Shown here: positions 16,845-26,315 of the stretch, piece after piece | How positions within the stretch are numbered: the stretch's first letter is position 1 | Layout: each line of letters opens with the position of its first letter | Assembly: GCA_029263315.1 (NCBI GenBank) | Contig: JAJCXR010000033.1 | Span: 57,856-121,855, forward strand | Source of the DNA: Acidobacteriota bacterium | GTDB lineage: Bacteria; Acidobacteriota; Thermoanaerobaculia; Multivoradales; J023 | DNA length: 64,000 nucleotides | Direction of reading: 5' to 3' | Translations under genes and position numbers: made by a program | Notes under the pieces: model-generated | The model's database searches: none | What the model was told of the DNA's origin: nothing | Seen by the model: the letters and a program-made list of their open reading frames with translations, nothing else

Positions 16845-18155
16845 ATGCTGACCAGCCCCTGTCGCCCCGTTCCGAGCTGCGCTGTCGTCCTTCTCTACTT
16901 GGCTTTGACCGCCTGTGGGCAAGGTGGGAGGGCCGAGGAGGATCTGGATTATCACCGTGGGCGCAATGCGATGGCCATGGCCCGTTACGATTGGGCCCGT
17001 TTCTATTTTGCCGCTGACCTGGAGGCGCACCCCGATCGGCCGGAGTCGTTGCGTGGACTAGGTCTGGGGTGGGTGTCGGGCTACCAGGGAAGCCTCACCC
17101 ACGGCATCGAAGCCCTCGAAGCGTACCTGGCGCTGGTTCCAGAGGACACCGAGATGCGTCTCCGGTTGGCGGGCTCTTGGCTGCGAGCCGGGCAGCCGGA
17201 GCGGGCGGCCGGGGTCCTCGCGGACATTGAAGATTCCCTCGATGCGGAGCTGCTGAGGGCGCGGATTCTGCTGGCGAGCGATCCACAGGCCGCCCGTCGA
17301 CCGCTGGAGGCGGCACTCGAGGCGGCTCCTGATGATTTCGAGGCACGTTTCCTCGCCGCCCAGGTTCATGCCCGCCTGGGGGAGGACGGCCAAGCCTTGG
17401 CTCAGGCGCAACGGGCGGCGGAGATCGATCCGTCGAGCGCTGAGCTCTTTTATTTGATGGCCCAGATCCTGCGTCGGCAAGGGGACCTCGAAGCATCGGC
17501 GGAAGCACTGGCCACCTTTGAGCTGGTGAATCGGCTAGCCGGTCCGGGGGCGCCTGCGGATGCGCGGCAGGAGCTGGCGGTGCTACGCCAAGTGGCGGAC
17601 CGTATGGCGCCTTCGTCGATGGCTTTCAAGCGGCGGCTGGCGCGGCTCCTCCTGGAGACCGGTGCCACAGCCGAGGCGATGCCCTTGCTCGATGAGATCT
17701 TGGCCGTCGAGGATACCGATGCGGAGACGTTGCTCGTCCTCGCCCAGGCGGCCCATACCCAGGGCAAGATTTCGATCGCGCGGGATTTCTACCAACAGGC
17801 GCTCGAGCGGCAGCCGGACCATCCGAAGGCCTTGGCCCAACTGGCTCTGCTGGCCTACGAAACCCAGGACTTCGCAACCGCCCAAGGGCTACTGGACCGC
17901 GGACTGGAGCTCGATCCTCACCAGGCGCCGCTGCACTTCACGGCCGGGCTTCTGGCCCTTGCCCGAGGGCAGGGCGGTGACGCCATACAAGCCCTGCGCC
18001 GCGCCGTCGATCTGGTTCCCTGGCTGGCCCGCTATCGGATCACCTTGGCCGACGTCTACCTGACCCGCGGCGAGCGAGAGGCTTTTGATCAGCTCCTGGC
18101 GGAGACTCCGGCGCCCGATGCGGCGGTCGATGCCTATAGAAAGAAACACCCATGA
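16845..18155 (+). CDS. TPR-repeat lipoprotein
   Basis: This encodes 436 residues from ATG 16845. The leader ends in LTAC (Cys24), a good lipobox. The mature part is helical tetratricopeptide repeats throughout, for example ALAQAQRAAEIDPSSAELFY and the phrases GLLDRGLELDPHQAPLHF and AIQALRRAVDLVPW. Such proteins are protein-binding scaffolds, probably on the periplasmic side of a membrane. The CRTAC1-like gene that follows overlaps its stop by 4 nt (ATGA), and a second TPR/CRTAC1 pairing occurs at 29.5-34.8 kb, so the two families probably work together. Transcription may be leaderless. Confidence 0.8.
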   Translation: MLTSPCRPVPSCAVVLLYLALTACGQGGRAEEDLDYHRGRNAMAMARYDWARFYFAADLEAHPDRPESLRGLGLGWVSGYQGSLTHGIEALEAYLALVPEDTEMRLRLAGSWLRAGQPERAAGVLADIEDSLDAELLRARILLASDPQAARRPLEAALEAAPDDFEARFLAAQVHARLGEDGQALAQAQRAAEIDPSSAELFYLMAQILRRQGDLEASAEALATFELVNRLAGPGAPADARQELAVLRQVADRMAPSSMAFKRRLARLLLETGATAEAMPLLDEILAVEDTDAETLLVLAQAAHTQGKISIARDFYQQALERQPDHPKALAQLALLAYETQDFATAQGLLDRGLELDPHQAPLHFTAGLLALARGQGGDAIQALRRAVDLVPWLARYRITLADVYLTRGEREAFDQLLAETPAPDAAVDAYRKKHP

Positions 18156-19879
18156 GACGACGGATGCCGAGGCTCCTGGCCACCATCTTCCTGGCCTTCT
18201 TCGGCCTACTTCAGCTCGCCTGTGGGGATGCTCAGCCCACCGTCGAACCGGCCACCACCATGGGCGAGTCGGCGGACGGGTCCGCCTGGTTCCGCGACGT
18301 TTCCCAGGAGCTGGGCGTTGACTTCCGACACCAGGACGGTCGTTCCGGTCAGCGGTACTACGTCGAGACGGTGGCCAGCGGCGGAGGTTGGCTCGACTAC
18401 GACGGCGACGGCGATCTCGATCTTTACCTGGTCAACGGGGCGGCGACGCCGGGATCTACCTTGCCGGATACACCGCGCAACGCGCTGTATGAGAACCGGG
18501 AGGGGCGCTTTGTCGATGTCGCCGTCGCGGCTGGAGTCGATGATCCCGGCTACGGCATGGGGCTCTGTGTTGGCGACTACGACGCCGACGGTCGTCTCGA
18601 CCTCTTTGTCACCAACTACGGAGCGGACCGACTCTTTCACAATCTGGGGGAGGTCGATGGACGGGTGCAGCTCGAAGAGGTTGCCCAAGGAGCCGGCGTG
18701 GCCAGTCAGCGCTGGGGCACCGGCTGCGCCTTTGCCGACCTGGACCTCGACGGCGACTTGGATCTCTATGTCGCCAATTACGTCGACTTCACCTACGACA
18801 ACAATCCCCGCTGCGGCGATGTGACCCGCGATGTGTGGAGCTATTGCCGACCCGCCGTCTTCGAGGGGCAGCGCGATCACCTGTACATCCAGCAGGGGGA
18901 CGGCACGTTCGTCGACGAAGCGGCCCTGCGAGGCATCGCTCAGGGGTCTGAGGATCGCGGTTTTGGCGTCCTCGCCAGCGATATGAACGGCGATGGAGCG
19001 CCGGACCTCTTGGTGGCCAATGACGGCACCCTCAACCGCTTTTACGTCAATGACGGCAAGGGATTTTTCACCGATCGGGCCCTGGTCAGCGGCCTTTCTT
19101 CGAACCGTAGCGGCCATGCCGAGTCGGGCATGGGCCTAGCCCTCGGTGACGTCGACAACGATGGCTTGCAGGATCTGTTGGTGACCAACTACTCGTTCGA
19201 AACCAATACGCTATACAGCAATCGGGGTGATCTCTTCTTCGAGGACCGCACTGAAGAAGTGGCCCTGGGGGCCCCCTCCTACTTGCCGGTGGGTTGGGGG
19301 GTCGCCTTCTTCGACTTCGACAACGATGGCGACCTCGATGTGGCGGTCGCCAACGGCCATGTGATGGACACCATCGACGCATTCGAGCAGGGGATCGGGT
19401 ATGCGCAGCCCAATCTCCTCTTCGCCAACGATGGCAGCGGCCGCTTTCGGGATGTCTCGGCGGAGGCGGGAACGGCCTTCAGCGTCGCCAAGGTGAGCCG
19501 GGCTCTGGCGGTGGGTGATTGGAACGACGACGGCCGGCTGGATCTCCTGGTGACCCATACCAATGACACCGTGGACCTGTTGGAGAACCGTTTCGAATCG
19601 CCGCACCACTGGATCGGCTTGCGCCTCGCGGGGGCAGGCAACGATCCCTTGGCCCTCGGGGCCCGGGTGACCTTGAAGTGTGCGGGCGAGAGGGTGGGAA
19701 TCCGGGAGGTGCTGAGCGGCGGTAGCCTGCTCGCACAGCACGATCTGCGCCTGCATTTTGGGCTTGGGGGCTGCTCAGGGCCGGTGACGGCGGACCTTCG
19801 ATGGCCCGATGGCAGTCGCCAAACGGAGAGCTTCGAGCGCACCGACGCCTATTTCGAGATTGCTTACGCCCCCCGCTGA
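18152..19879 (+). CDS. CRTAC1-like FG-GAP/VCBS and ASPIC/UnbV lipoprotein
   Basis: This encodes 575 residues, coupled to the TPR gene by an ATGA overlap. The leader ends in QLAC (Cys24), a lipobox. FG-GAP/VCBS blades run from about residue 50 to 470, with Asp-rich loops DYDGDGDLD, DLDLDGDLD, DVDNDGLQD and DFDNDGDLD that should bind calcium. The ASPIC/UnbV domain takes the last 90 residues (LGARVTL, SGGSLLAQHD, LHFGLG, LRWPDGS). It is expected at the cell surface or in the periplasm. Its partner may be the TPR lipoprotein; ligand unknown. Confidence 0.87.
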   Translation: MRRRMPRLLATIFLAFFGLLQLACGDAQPTVEPATTMGESADGSAWFRDVSQELGVDFRHQDGRSGQRYYVETVASGGGWLDYDGDGDLDLYLVNGAATPGSTLPDTPRNALYENREGRFVDVAVAAGVDDPGYGMGLCVGDYDADGRLDLFVTNYGADRLFHNLGEVDGRVQLEEVAQGAGVASQRWGTGCAFADLDLDGDLDLYVANYVDFTYDNNPRCGDVTRDVWSYCRPAVFEGQRDHLYIQQGDGTFVDEAALRGIAQGSEDRGFGVLASDMNGDGAPDLLVANDGTLNRFYVNDGKGFFTDRALVSGLSSNRSGHAESGMGLALGDVDNDGLQDLLVTNYSFETNTLYSNRGDLFFEDRTEEVALGAPSYLPVGWGVAFFDFDNDGDLDVAVANGHVMDTIDAFEQGIGYAQPNLLFANDGSGRFRDVSAEAGTAFSVAKVSRALAVGDWNDDGRLDLLVTHTNDTVDLLENRFESPHHWIGLRLAGAGNDPLALGARVTLKCAGERVGIREVLSGGSLLAQHDLRLHFGLGGCSGPVTADLRWPDGSRQTESFERTDAYFEIAYAPR

Positions 19880-19898
19880 GGGCCGATCAATCTGCTTG

Positions 19899-22800
19899 CT
19901 AGCCCAGCACGGCGCTCAGCCGGGAGATGAGCCGGTGGTAGCGGTCGTCCCTCCAGGTGTCAGGGAAGCTTTTCAAGACAGACAGCCCCGCCTGCATTTC
20001 GGAACGGGCCCGGGGGTTCTTCTCCAAGATCTGGGCCAGCTCCTCCAGGCTGGCCATCGCCACCGCTGGATCTTCCGCCAGCACCGCCAACCGGGCCCGT
20101 CGCAGCAGCCCCGGGGGGTTGGCGCCATGGGCCAGGGCCGGTTCGAGAAGCTCTAACCCTTGACGGGCGGCCGCCGCATCGCCGCTGGCCCGTCGCCAGA
20201 GGATGCGCAGGGCGTTGGCCGCGTCAAAAAGAGGATGCCGGGGATCGAAGGAGGCCAGCTGGGGTTCGAGCCGCTGAATGGCAGATGGGTCGCCGCGACG
20301 TGCCCGACGCCAACCTTCCACCACCGCCGCCGCCTGCGCATCGCCGTCGAGCCATCGGCCCAAGGGTTCGGGGGTTTGACCCTCCGCCAGCTCCTGGCGC
20401 TTGAGGAACAGCAGGGCGGCGAAGGCCTCAGCCGAGCTGGCCGAATGGCCTTCCAGGGCTTGTCCCAGAGCCTTCTCGCCCAGTCGAGGCCGCCCAGAAA
20501 TCAGGTGCGTCAAGGCGACGGCGACCTCCCGCTGCTCGGCTTCCTGAAGCCCCGCGGCCACCCGGCGGGCGCGCTCGAAGGAGCCGGTGCGGATTAGCCG
20601 TCGCACGGTATAGAGACCATCCTCGCCAGCCGTGAGCGATCGCAGGGGGTCGAATTCGGCCAGCAGCTGCCGCGTCCCGCCGCCGCCGAGGGGAGCCCCG
20701 AGGATCTTCGGGGAGCGCATCTTGAGCAGGTTGCGGTAGTCGGTATTGAGGGTCCCGCCGACGGCGAAGCGCCGGCTCGCCTCGGCGGTCAGCAGCCGTT
20801 CGGCGAAGATGTCTTGGGGGCTGTAGATGCCCATACGGAGCCATCCGTCGCCGCTCTGCGCCAATGCCTGAGCGGCGTGCTCGGTATCGGTCAGGGGCTC
20901 GTCGCCGCACAGGAAGAGCACCGCCCCGCCGGGGAAGGGCTGGTAGATCTCAACGTATTCGAAGACATCGTTCAAGGTGGCCACCAGGGAACGCAGGAGA
21001 TCCGCATCGACGTAGCTCAGTCCGATCCACTGCACAAAAACACCCCGCGCACCGAGGCGTGCCTGGACCAGGGAGAAGAATTCACGGGTGAAGAGATGGG
21101 AAGCACCGGAGGTCCAGGGGTGGGAGGGTTGAGAGACGATGGCGTCGAAGTGCTGGCTGCTCAGGGCGAGGGCGCTGCGGGCGTCGTTGAGATGCAGGTG
21201 CAGGCGCGGATCGGCCAAGGGGTCTGGCTGCCGCTCTGCCGTCACCTGGCGATTGGCCGCCACCACCTGCGGCTCCAACTCCACGACATGGATCTCTTCA
21301 ATCGTCGGAGGCACGCTCTCCAGGGTCAACCCGGCCCCCAGGCCGATGATCAACATGGAGCGCGCCTGGGGACGGCTGATCACCGGCAAAAGGGGCATCC
21401 AGCGGGCGACGGTGAAGTTGCCAATGCGAGCTCCGGCCGGTTGGATCGACGCTTCGGGCAGACCATTGGTGCTGAGACGCCAAGATCCGTTGTCGTCGAT
21501 GAGCAGCACCGTGGCGCTGCGGCCGACGGCGTAGAAGACCACGTCGCCCTCCGCCTGCTGACCCGACAGGGGGGCCGTGCGCAGGACTCGCCAGGGGGTT
21601 TGGGGCGGCGCCAGGGCCAGCGCGGCGATGCCGGCGAGGGCGACCACGGCAAGGCCGCGCGCCCGCGGTGTCGCCACCAGGGCGGTGACCAGGGCGAGGG
21701 TGAGGCTGAGGGCCACCGCCAGGGTCGCGGAGCCGGCGACCGCCAAGGCCGGCAGCACGAAGAAGCCCGTCAGGATGGCGCCGGCGATGGCTCCGACGGT
21801 GCTCCAAGCATAAACCCGGGCGCTCGCCGTCGCCGCTTGGGAGGCGTCGGTGGCCAAGATGCGAACGGCAAAGGGGAATGTCGCGCCGACGAAAAGGGCA
21901 CCGGGCAGGAGGGTGAGGGCGGCCAAGGAGCCGCTGCGGGCCAAGGTGGAACCGCCGTCCCGCAGACCGTCCAGCCACCCCGGCAAGAAGTCGACCGCCG
22001 CCAAGGCGGCCCATGAAAAGGCCGCGACTCCCAGTTGGGCGACGGCGAAGCCAAGCTGCGCTCGGCGGCCGGTGGTGGCGAGGCGGGAGGCCACCGCCGA
22101 GCCCAAGGCAATGCCGGCCAGGAACGTCGCCAGCATGGTGCCGAAGGCGTAGATCGTGCCCCCCAGAAGGTGGCTGAGGAGGCGCGTCCAGAGCACTTCC
22201 CAGGCGAAGGAGACGTAGCCGGACAGCAGAACCAGGGGCAGGATCCAGCTGGGACTTTTGGCAGACACCTCCGTCTGGGGGGGCGGGCTCGTCGAGAGGG
22301 TGAATCCTTCCTTCCCCCGCAGCAGCAGGGCCGCCAGCAGGAAGACCAAGACATTGACCCCCACCGCCACCCAGACTGTGGAGCCCAAGCCCAGTCGCGG
22401 CAGCAGCACGAAGGCGGTGAGCAGGGTCCCCGCCGCCGCCCCCACGGTGTTGGCGGTGTAGAGCAGGCCGACCCGCGGGCCGACTTGGTGGTCGTGGCGC
22501 ACCGTGTGGCGGGTGAGCAGGGGGAGGGTGGCACCCATCAGGGCGGTCGGCGGCAGCAGGATGACGAAGGCTGCCGCCAGGTAGAAGAGAGCCGACCCCA
22601 GGGAGCCGGCCTCCGAGGGCACTTCCGTGCCCCCGAGGAGCAGAGCTTGCAATCGACCGGCGAGCTCGAGGGCGGTCGGCACCGCCAGGGCGGCGAGGGC
22701 GATACCGAGCTCCAGGAGGGCATAGGCCTTGACCGGATTGTGAAGCCGGTCGACGTAGCGTCGAGCCATGCCTGCACCCGCCGCCAGGCCGGCCATGTAG

Positions 22801-22946
22801 GCCCCCAGCACCGTCGCCACCGCCAGCTCCGAGGTGCCAAAAACGAGGCCGAATTGCTGTGTCCACACCGTCTCGTAGACCAGGGCGGCGAGGCCGGAGA
22901 AGAAAAAACAGAGAAGCAGAGGCAGGAAAGAAGGGGCTCGGTTCAT
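19899..22946 (-). CDS. Fused MFS-type transporter/spermidine synthase-like protein with helical C-terminus
   Basis: This encodes 1,015 residues. The first 430 or so form about 12-14 membrane helices beginning with a FFFSGLAALVYETVW motif typical of fused MFS/spermidine synthases. Residues about 450-690 are a Rossmann-fold aminopropyltransferase-like domain with GLGAGLTLE, VELEP and LNDAR motifs. A normal spermidine synthase has a catalytic Asp after the DAI strand; here the sequence is DAIVSQPSHPW, so polyamine synthesis is doubtful. The last 310 residues are helical and TPR-like. The true reaction of these fusions is not established. It ends 19 nt from the convergent CRTAC1 gene and starts 25 nt from a divergent PPIC gene. 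Confidence 0.82.
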   Translation of the reverse strand: MNRAPSFLPLLLCFFFSGLAALVYETVWTQQFGLVFGTSELAVATVLGAYMAGLAAGAGMARRYVDRLHNPVKAYALLELGIALAALAVPTALELAGRLQALLLGGTEVPSEAGSLGSALFYLAAAFVILLPPTALMGATLPLLTRHTVRHDHQVGPRVGLLYTANTVGAAAGTLLTAFVLLPRLGLGSTVWVAVGVNVLVFLLAALLLRGKEGFTLSTSPPPQTEVSAKSPSWILPLVLLSGYVSFAWEVLWTRLLSHLLGGTIYAFGTMLATFLAGIALGSAVASRLATTGRRAQLGFAVAQLGVAAFSWAALAAVDFLPGWLDGLRDGGSTLARSGSLAALTLLPGALFVGATFPFAVRILATDASQAATASARVYAWSTVGAIAGAILTGFFVLPALAVAGSATLAVALSLTLALVTALVATPRARGLAVVALAGIAALALAPPQTPWRVLRTAPLSGQQAEGDVVFYAVGRSATVLLIDDNGSWRLSTNGLPEASIQPAGARIGNFTVARWMPLLPVISRPQARSMLIIGLGAGLTLESVPPTIEEIHVVELEPQVVAANRQVTAERQPDPLADPRLHLHLNDARSALALSSQHFDAIVSQPSHPWTSGASHLFTREFFSLVQARLGARGVFVQWIGLSYVDADLLRSLVATLNDVFEYVEIYQPFPGGAVLFLCGDEPLTDTEHAAQALAQSGDGWLRMGIYSPQDIFAERLLTAEASRRFAVGGTLNTDYRNLLKMRSPKILGAPLGGGGTRQLLAEFDPLRSLTAGEDGLYTVRRLIRTGSFERARRVAAGLQEAEQREVAVALTHLISGRPRLGEKALGQALEGHSASSAEAFAALLFLKRQELAEGQTPEPLGRWLDGDAQAAAVVEGWRRARRGDPSAIQRLEPQLASFDPRHPLFDAANALRILWRRASGDAAAARQGLELLEPALAHGANPPGLLRRARLAVLAEDPAVAMASLEELAQILEKNPRARSEMQAGLSVLKSFPDTWRDDRYHRLISRLSAVLG

Positions 22947-22957
22947 GGTGGCCCTAG

Positions 22958-22965
22958 ACTATACT
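22958..22965. promoter_or_regulatory. Overlapping divergent -10 elements
   Basis: ACTATACT holds TATACT on the plus strand (22960-22965), 6 nt before ATG 22972, and TATAGT on the minus strand (22963-22958), 11 nt before ATG 22946. The whole space between the two start codons is 25 bp, with no Shine-Dalgarno on either side, so both mRNAs would be leaderless or nearly so. Confidence 0.45.
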
Positions 22966-22971
22966 TTCCAC

Positions 22972-24615
22972 ATGAATCTGCGGACTTACCTTCTTCCCCT
23001 CCCGCTCCTGGTCGGACTGGCCGTCGGTCCCGCCTCGCTTGCCGACGATGAGGTCGAGGCTGCGGCCAGCTTTTCCAACACCCTCAGCGAAACGGAGCTC
23101 GCCGGTTGGCTCGACTTTGGGCAGCGCCCGGGCTCTGTAGACCGGGAGCGCCACCTCGAAGAGCTGATGTTGGTCAAGTTCTTGGCGACGCAAGCGGCCT
23201 GGCTCGGCCTCGACCGCCGAGTTGCGGTGCAGCTCGAGATCGAGCTGCGTGAGGCCGCTCTGGCGGAGGCGGCGATGCGCCGGGTGGTGGCGTCTTCCAT
23301 CAACCTTACGGAGGTCGAAATCGAGGCCAAGTACCAGGCCATCAAAGACACTTTCACGCTGCCGCGCAGGGTTCGCTTGCGCAACCTCTACAAACGTTTC
23401 CCTCCCGACGCCGACGAGGTGGCCAAGGCCGCCGTGCGGGCCGAGATGGAAACCCTGCGCCGACGGGCCGTCGAAGGGCAAGACTTCGCTGCTTTGGCGA
23501 CCGCCCATTCGGATTCCCAGACCCGCTTCCAAGGGGGCTTGATGGGCAACGTGCCGGCCGGTCGCTTGACGCCGGAGGTCGATGCCCTGGCCATGACCAT
23601 GCGGCCGGGGGAGGTCAGTGAGATCCTCTCGGGACCGGATGGCCTGACCCTTCTCTTCTGCGAAAAAATCGTCCCGAAAGTCGAGCGCAGCCCACAAGAG
23701 CTTCGCGACATCGCCCACCAACGGTTGCGCAACCAGACGCTGCGCAAGACCTGGCGGGCGCAGGAGGTCGAGTGGCTGGCGGCGGCCAGGGTCGTCTATC
23801 GCTGGCCGGTCGTGGAGTCGGATACCGCCGCCCACACCGCCTTGGCCGTCGCCTTCGAGGGAGGTGGGCTTTCACGACGGCAGCTCGAGGCGCTGATGGC
23901 CGCCCGACGGCCCTTGGAGCAGGTGCCGCGCCAGCGGATCGAGCAGCGGGTCGAAGCCTATCTGGTGGCCAGGGCGGCCGCGCAAGAGATCGAGCGGCGT
24001 GGGTTGGAGGACTTCGAGGGTTTGGCCGATCGACGTTTGTGGGCGCGGCGCAAAATCCTTGCTTCCAAGGCATCGCTACATTGGGTGGAGCAGCGATTCG
24101 ATCCCCCCACCGAGGCCGAGGCGCGCCAATACTTCGAGGCGCAGCGACAGAGCTTCGTGCGGCCGGTTCACTTCGATCTGGCGGCGATTCAGCTGCCTCT
24201 TCCGGGCGATGATCTGCAAAAGAGCTTTCGCCAGGCGGAGCGCTTGGTCTACCAATTGGAAAGCGGAGAGCTCCCCTTCGCAGAGGCGGCGCAGCAGTTT
24301 TCCCGGCACTCCTCGGCCGAGCACGGGGGACGGCTCGGTTGGGTGTCGCGCCAGATCCTACCCCACGCCTATGGATTGAAGGTCCTCAAGGCTCTTGTGC
24401 CGATGCGGGTCGGCGAGATGAGCGGCCTGATCCAGGACGGTGACGATTGGTGGATCTTCCAGCTCCTCGCCAAGCAAGAGGAACGGCCGATGACCTGGGA
24501 CGAGGCACGGCAGAAGGCCGAGAACCGCCTCGGCAATGAACGTGTTCGCGTGGTGGAGGCGCAGTTGCGACAGGAGCTGGTGCAGCGTTTGCGCCTCGAG
24601 GTGGTTCGCCCCTAG
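22972..24615 (+). CDS. Exported parvulin-type peptidyl-prolyl isomerase-like protein
   Basis: This encodes 547 residues from ATG 22972, which directly follows a -10-like hexamer. The signal peptide is MNLRTY and a hydrophobic core ending in ASLADDE. Residues about 130-245 form a PPIC (parvulin) domain with HSDSQTRFQGG and PGEVSEIL. A second, more divergent PPIC-like segment at about 390-510 has FSRHSSAEHGGRLGWVS. The protein likely assists folding of exported proteins. Its paralogue is encoded convergently next to it, and the two stop codons overlap within the palindrome CTAG. No lipobox is seen, unlike in the paralogue. Confidence 0.82.
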   Translation: MNLRTYLLPLPLLVGLAVGPASLADDEVEAAASFSNTLSETELAGWLDFGQRPGSVDRERHLEELMLVKFLATQAAWLGLDRRVAVQLEIELREAALAEAAMRRVVASSINLTEVEIEAKYQAIKDTFTLPRRVRLRNLYKRFPPDADEVAKAAVRAEMETLRRRAVEGQDFAALATAHSDSQTRFQGGLMGNVPAGRLTPEVDALAMTMRPGEVSEILSGPDGLTLLFCEKIVPKVERSPQELRDIAHQRLRNQTLRKTWRAQEVEWLAAARVVYRWPVVESDTAAHTALAVAFEGGGLSRRQLEALMAARRPLEQVPRQRIEQRVEAYLVARAAAQEIERRGLEDFEGLADRRLWARRKILASKASLHWVEQRFDPPTEAEARQYFEAQRQSFVRPVHFDLAAIQLPLPGDDLQKSFRQAERLVYQLESGELPFAEAAQQFSRHSSAEHGGRLGWVSRQILPHAYGLKVLKALVPMRVGEMSGLIQDGDDWWIFQLLAKQEERPMTWDEARQKAENRLGNERVRVVEAQLRQELVQRLRLEVVRP

Positions 24616-26315
24616 CCTGCTCCCAGACTCGCCAGGCGCTCGTCGTAGACTCTGAACCCCGCCTCCTCCAGCATCTCCTCGCTGAGCTTGGCGAAGACCT
24701 CGGCAGAGTAGTTGGTGAGGTAATCCTGCACCACCGCGTCGCGCACCAGGGCCAAGGGCCGGGCCTGCGGATCCTGCCGTTCGACGACCTGGTACATCAC
24801 CAGCCGCTTGCCCAGCACATAGGGAGGCGAGTGCTCGCCGGGTTTGAGGAGAAAAACGAACTGCATCGCCCGCGGCGACATCGCTTGCACTTGCGCCGCG
24901 CCGACGAAACCCAAGTCCTTGACGTCGCCACCGTGCGCCGTCGCCAGCTTTTCCATCTGCTGGTTCCCAGCGTCGAGCTCTTGTCGTGCCGCTTCGAGAT
25001 CGGCCATCACGGCCGGGCCTTCATCGGTCAAGGGAATGGAAAGCAAGCTCAGCCGCAGACGCAGGGGCGAAGCAAAGCGCATTCGGTTGTTGTCGTAGTG
25101 GTGCTGCATGAGCTCCGGGCGGCGCTCGACCCAGGAAGTCATCTTGCGGCGGGCAAAGTACAAGGCGAGCTCCCGGTCCCGTTCGGCGTGCAGCCGCTCC
25201 TGAGGCACCGTATCCAGCCCCTTGGCCTCGAGGTGCTGAAAGATGATCTCCCTATGGCGGATCTCCTCCAACAGGCGGATGGGAAAGTCTGGCACGTGTT
25301 GCGCCCCCAGCAGGCGTCGCTGGCTTTGCAGAATTTCCTGGAACTGTCCGATGGTGAGAGCGAAGTTCCCAAGACGCAGGACCACCGTCGCCGGATCACC
25401 CAAACGCAGGATCTGGCCAATCTCCTGGGGGCCGGGGGTGAAAATCTCCTTCGGCTGGGGCAGGGCTTCCGCCGCCTCCTTGAGCCGCTGGCCGCGCCGC
25501 TTCGCCTCAAGCTCCTGGATGATCGAGAAACGCATCTCTTCAAAGGAGAAATCACGGGCCTCGAAAATGTCCCGCACCAGGAAAATATGGGCCCCATCGG
25601 CGGTCACCACCGGCTCACTGGGGATCCTTTCCTCGAGGGCGAACACCACTTGATCGAAGTCTTCAGTGAACTGCCCCCGCTTGATCTCTCCGATCAGACC
25701 GCCATTGTGGCGCGTTTCGGAATCGGAATGATCCCGCGCCAATAGCTCGAAGCTCTCACCTGCCAGCAGCCTTTGCCGGAGGTCTTCCAGGGCGGCCACC
25801 GTCTGATCCTGGTCCTCTTCCGGAGCAAAGCGTTTGTAAATGTGGGACACCCGGCGTTTCTCTTCCCGCTGATACCTCGCCCCAGCGGCGTCATAGACCT
25901 CCCGCGCCTCCTCGATGTCGATCGGATCGGCGGGCGGCAGAGTGCTCAAGTACCAATCCGAGCTGGCGTTGCGCTGGATGCGCCGTTCTAGCCAACGAAA
26001 CTCCGGATCCTGGTCGGCGCCCACCAACGTCGCCTCGTCGAGCAGCAGAGCATCGATGGCCAGGCGACGGAGGATCGCCGTGTACTGTTCTTTGCGGTCC
26101 TGTCTTGCATCGGGTCGCTGGGCGGGGGGGAGAGCCAGGATATAGCGGTCCAGATCGGCGACGGTGATTGGGCCCAGGCGCGTCTCGGCGAGGACGAGCT
26201 GTTTGTCCATCAAGGCGTCGACCCCCCGTTTCTGGGCCTCTTCTGTCGCGGGTTTGCCGCAACCGATGCCCAAGCCGAGTAGCATGGCGATGGCGCCTGC
26301 GGTCAGGACTCTCAT
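24612..26315 (-). CDS. Parvulin-type (PPIC) peptidyl-prolyl isomerase-like lipoprotein
   Basis: This encodes 567 residues. The leader ends in GIGC (Cys19), a lipobox. An N-terminal helical chaperone-like region (about 30-155) is followed by a PPIC domain at about 160-275 (SHIYKRF, HSDSETRHNGGLIGEI). A second PPIC-like region lies at about 420-530. The Tyr-Lys-Arg-Phe and His-Ser-Asp-Ser phrases are shared with the convergent neighbour, so the two are paralogues. Its start overlaps the stop of the sulfatase-fold gene by 4 nt. A SurA- or PrsA-like role in folding the many exported proteins is inferred. Confidence 0.83.
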   Translation of the reverse strand: MRVLTAGAIAMLLGLGIGCGKPATEEAQKRGVDALMDKQLVLAETRLGPITVADLDRYILALPPAQRPDARQDRKEQYTAILRRLAIDALLLDEATLVGADQDPEFRWLERRIQRNASSDWYLSTLPPADPIDIEEAREVYDAAGARYQREEKRRVSHIYKRFAPEEDQDQTVAALEDLRQRLLAGESFELLARDHSDSETRHNGGLIGEIKRGQFTEDFDQVVFALEERIPSEPVVTADGAHIFLVRDIFEARDFSFEEMRFSIIQELEAKRRGQRLKEAAEALPQPKEIFTPGPQEIGQILRLGDPATVVLRLGNFALTIGQFQEILQSQRRLLGAQHVPDFPIRLLEEIRHREIIFQHLEAKGLDTVPQERLHAERDRELALYFARRKMTSWVERRPELMQHHYDNNRMRFASPLRLRLSLLSIPLTDEGPAVMADLEAARQELDAGNQQMEKLATAHGGDVKDLGFVGAAQVQAMSPRAMQFVFLLKPGEHSPPYVLGKRLVMYQVVERQDPQARPLALVRDAVVQDYLTNYSAEVFAKLSEEMLEEAGFRVYDERLASLGAG

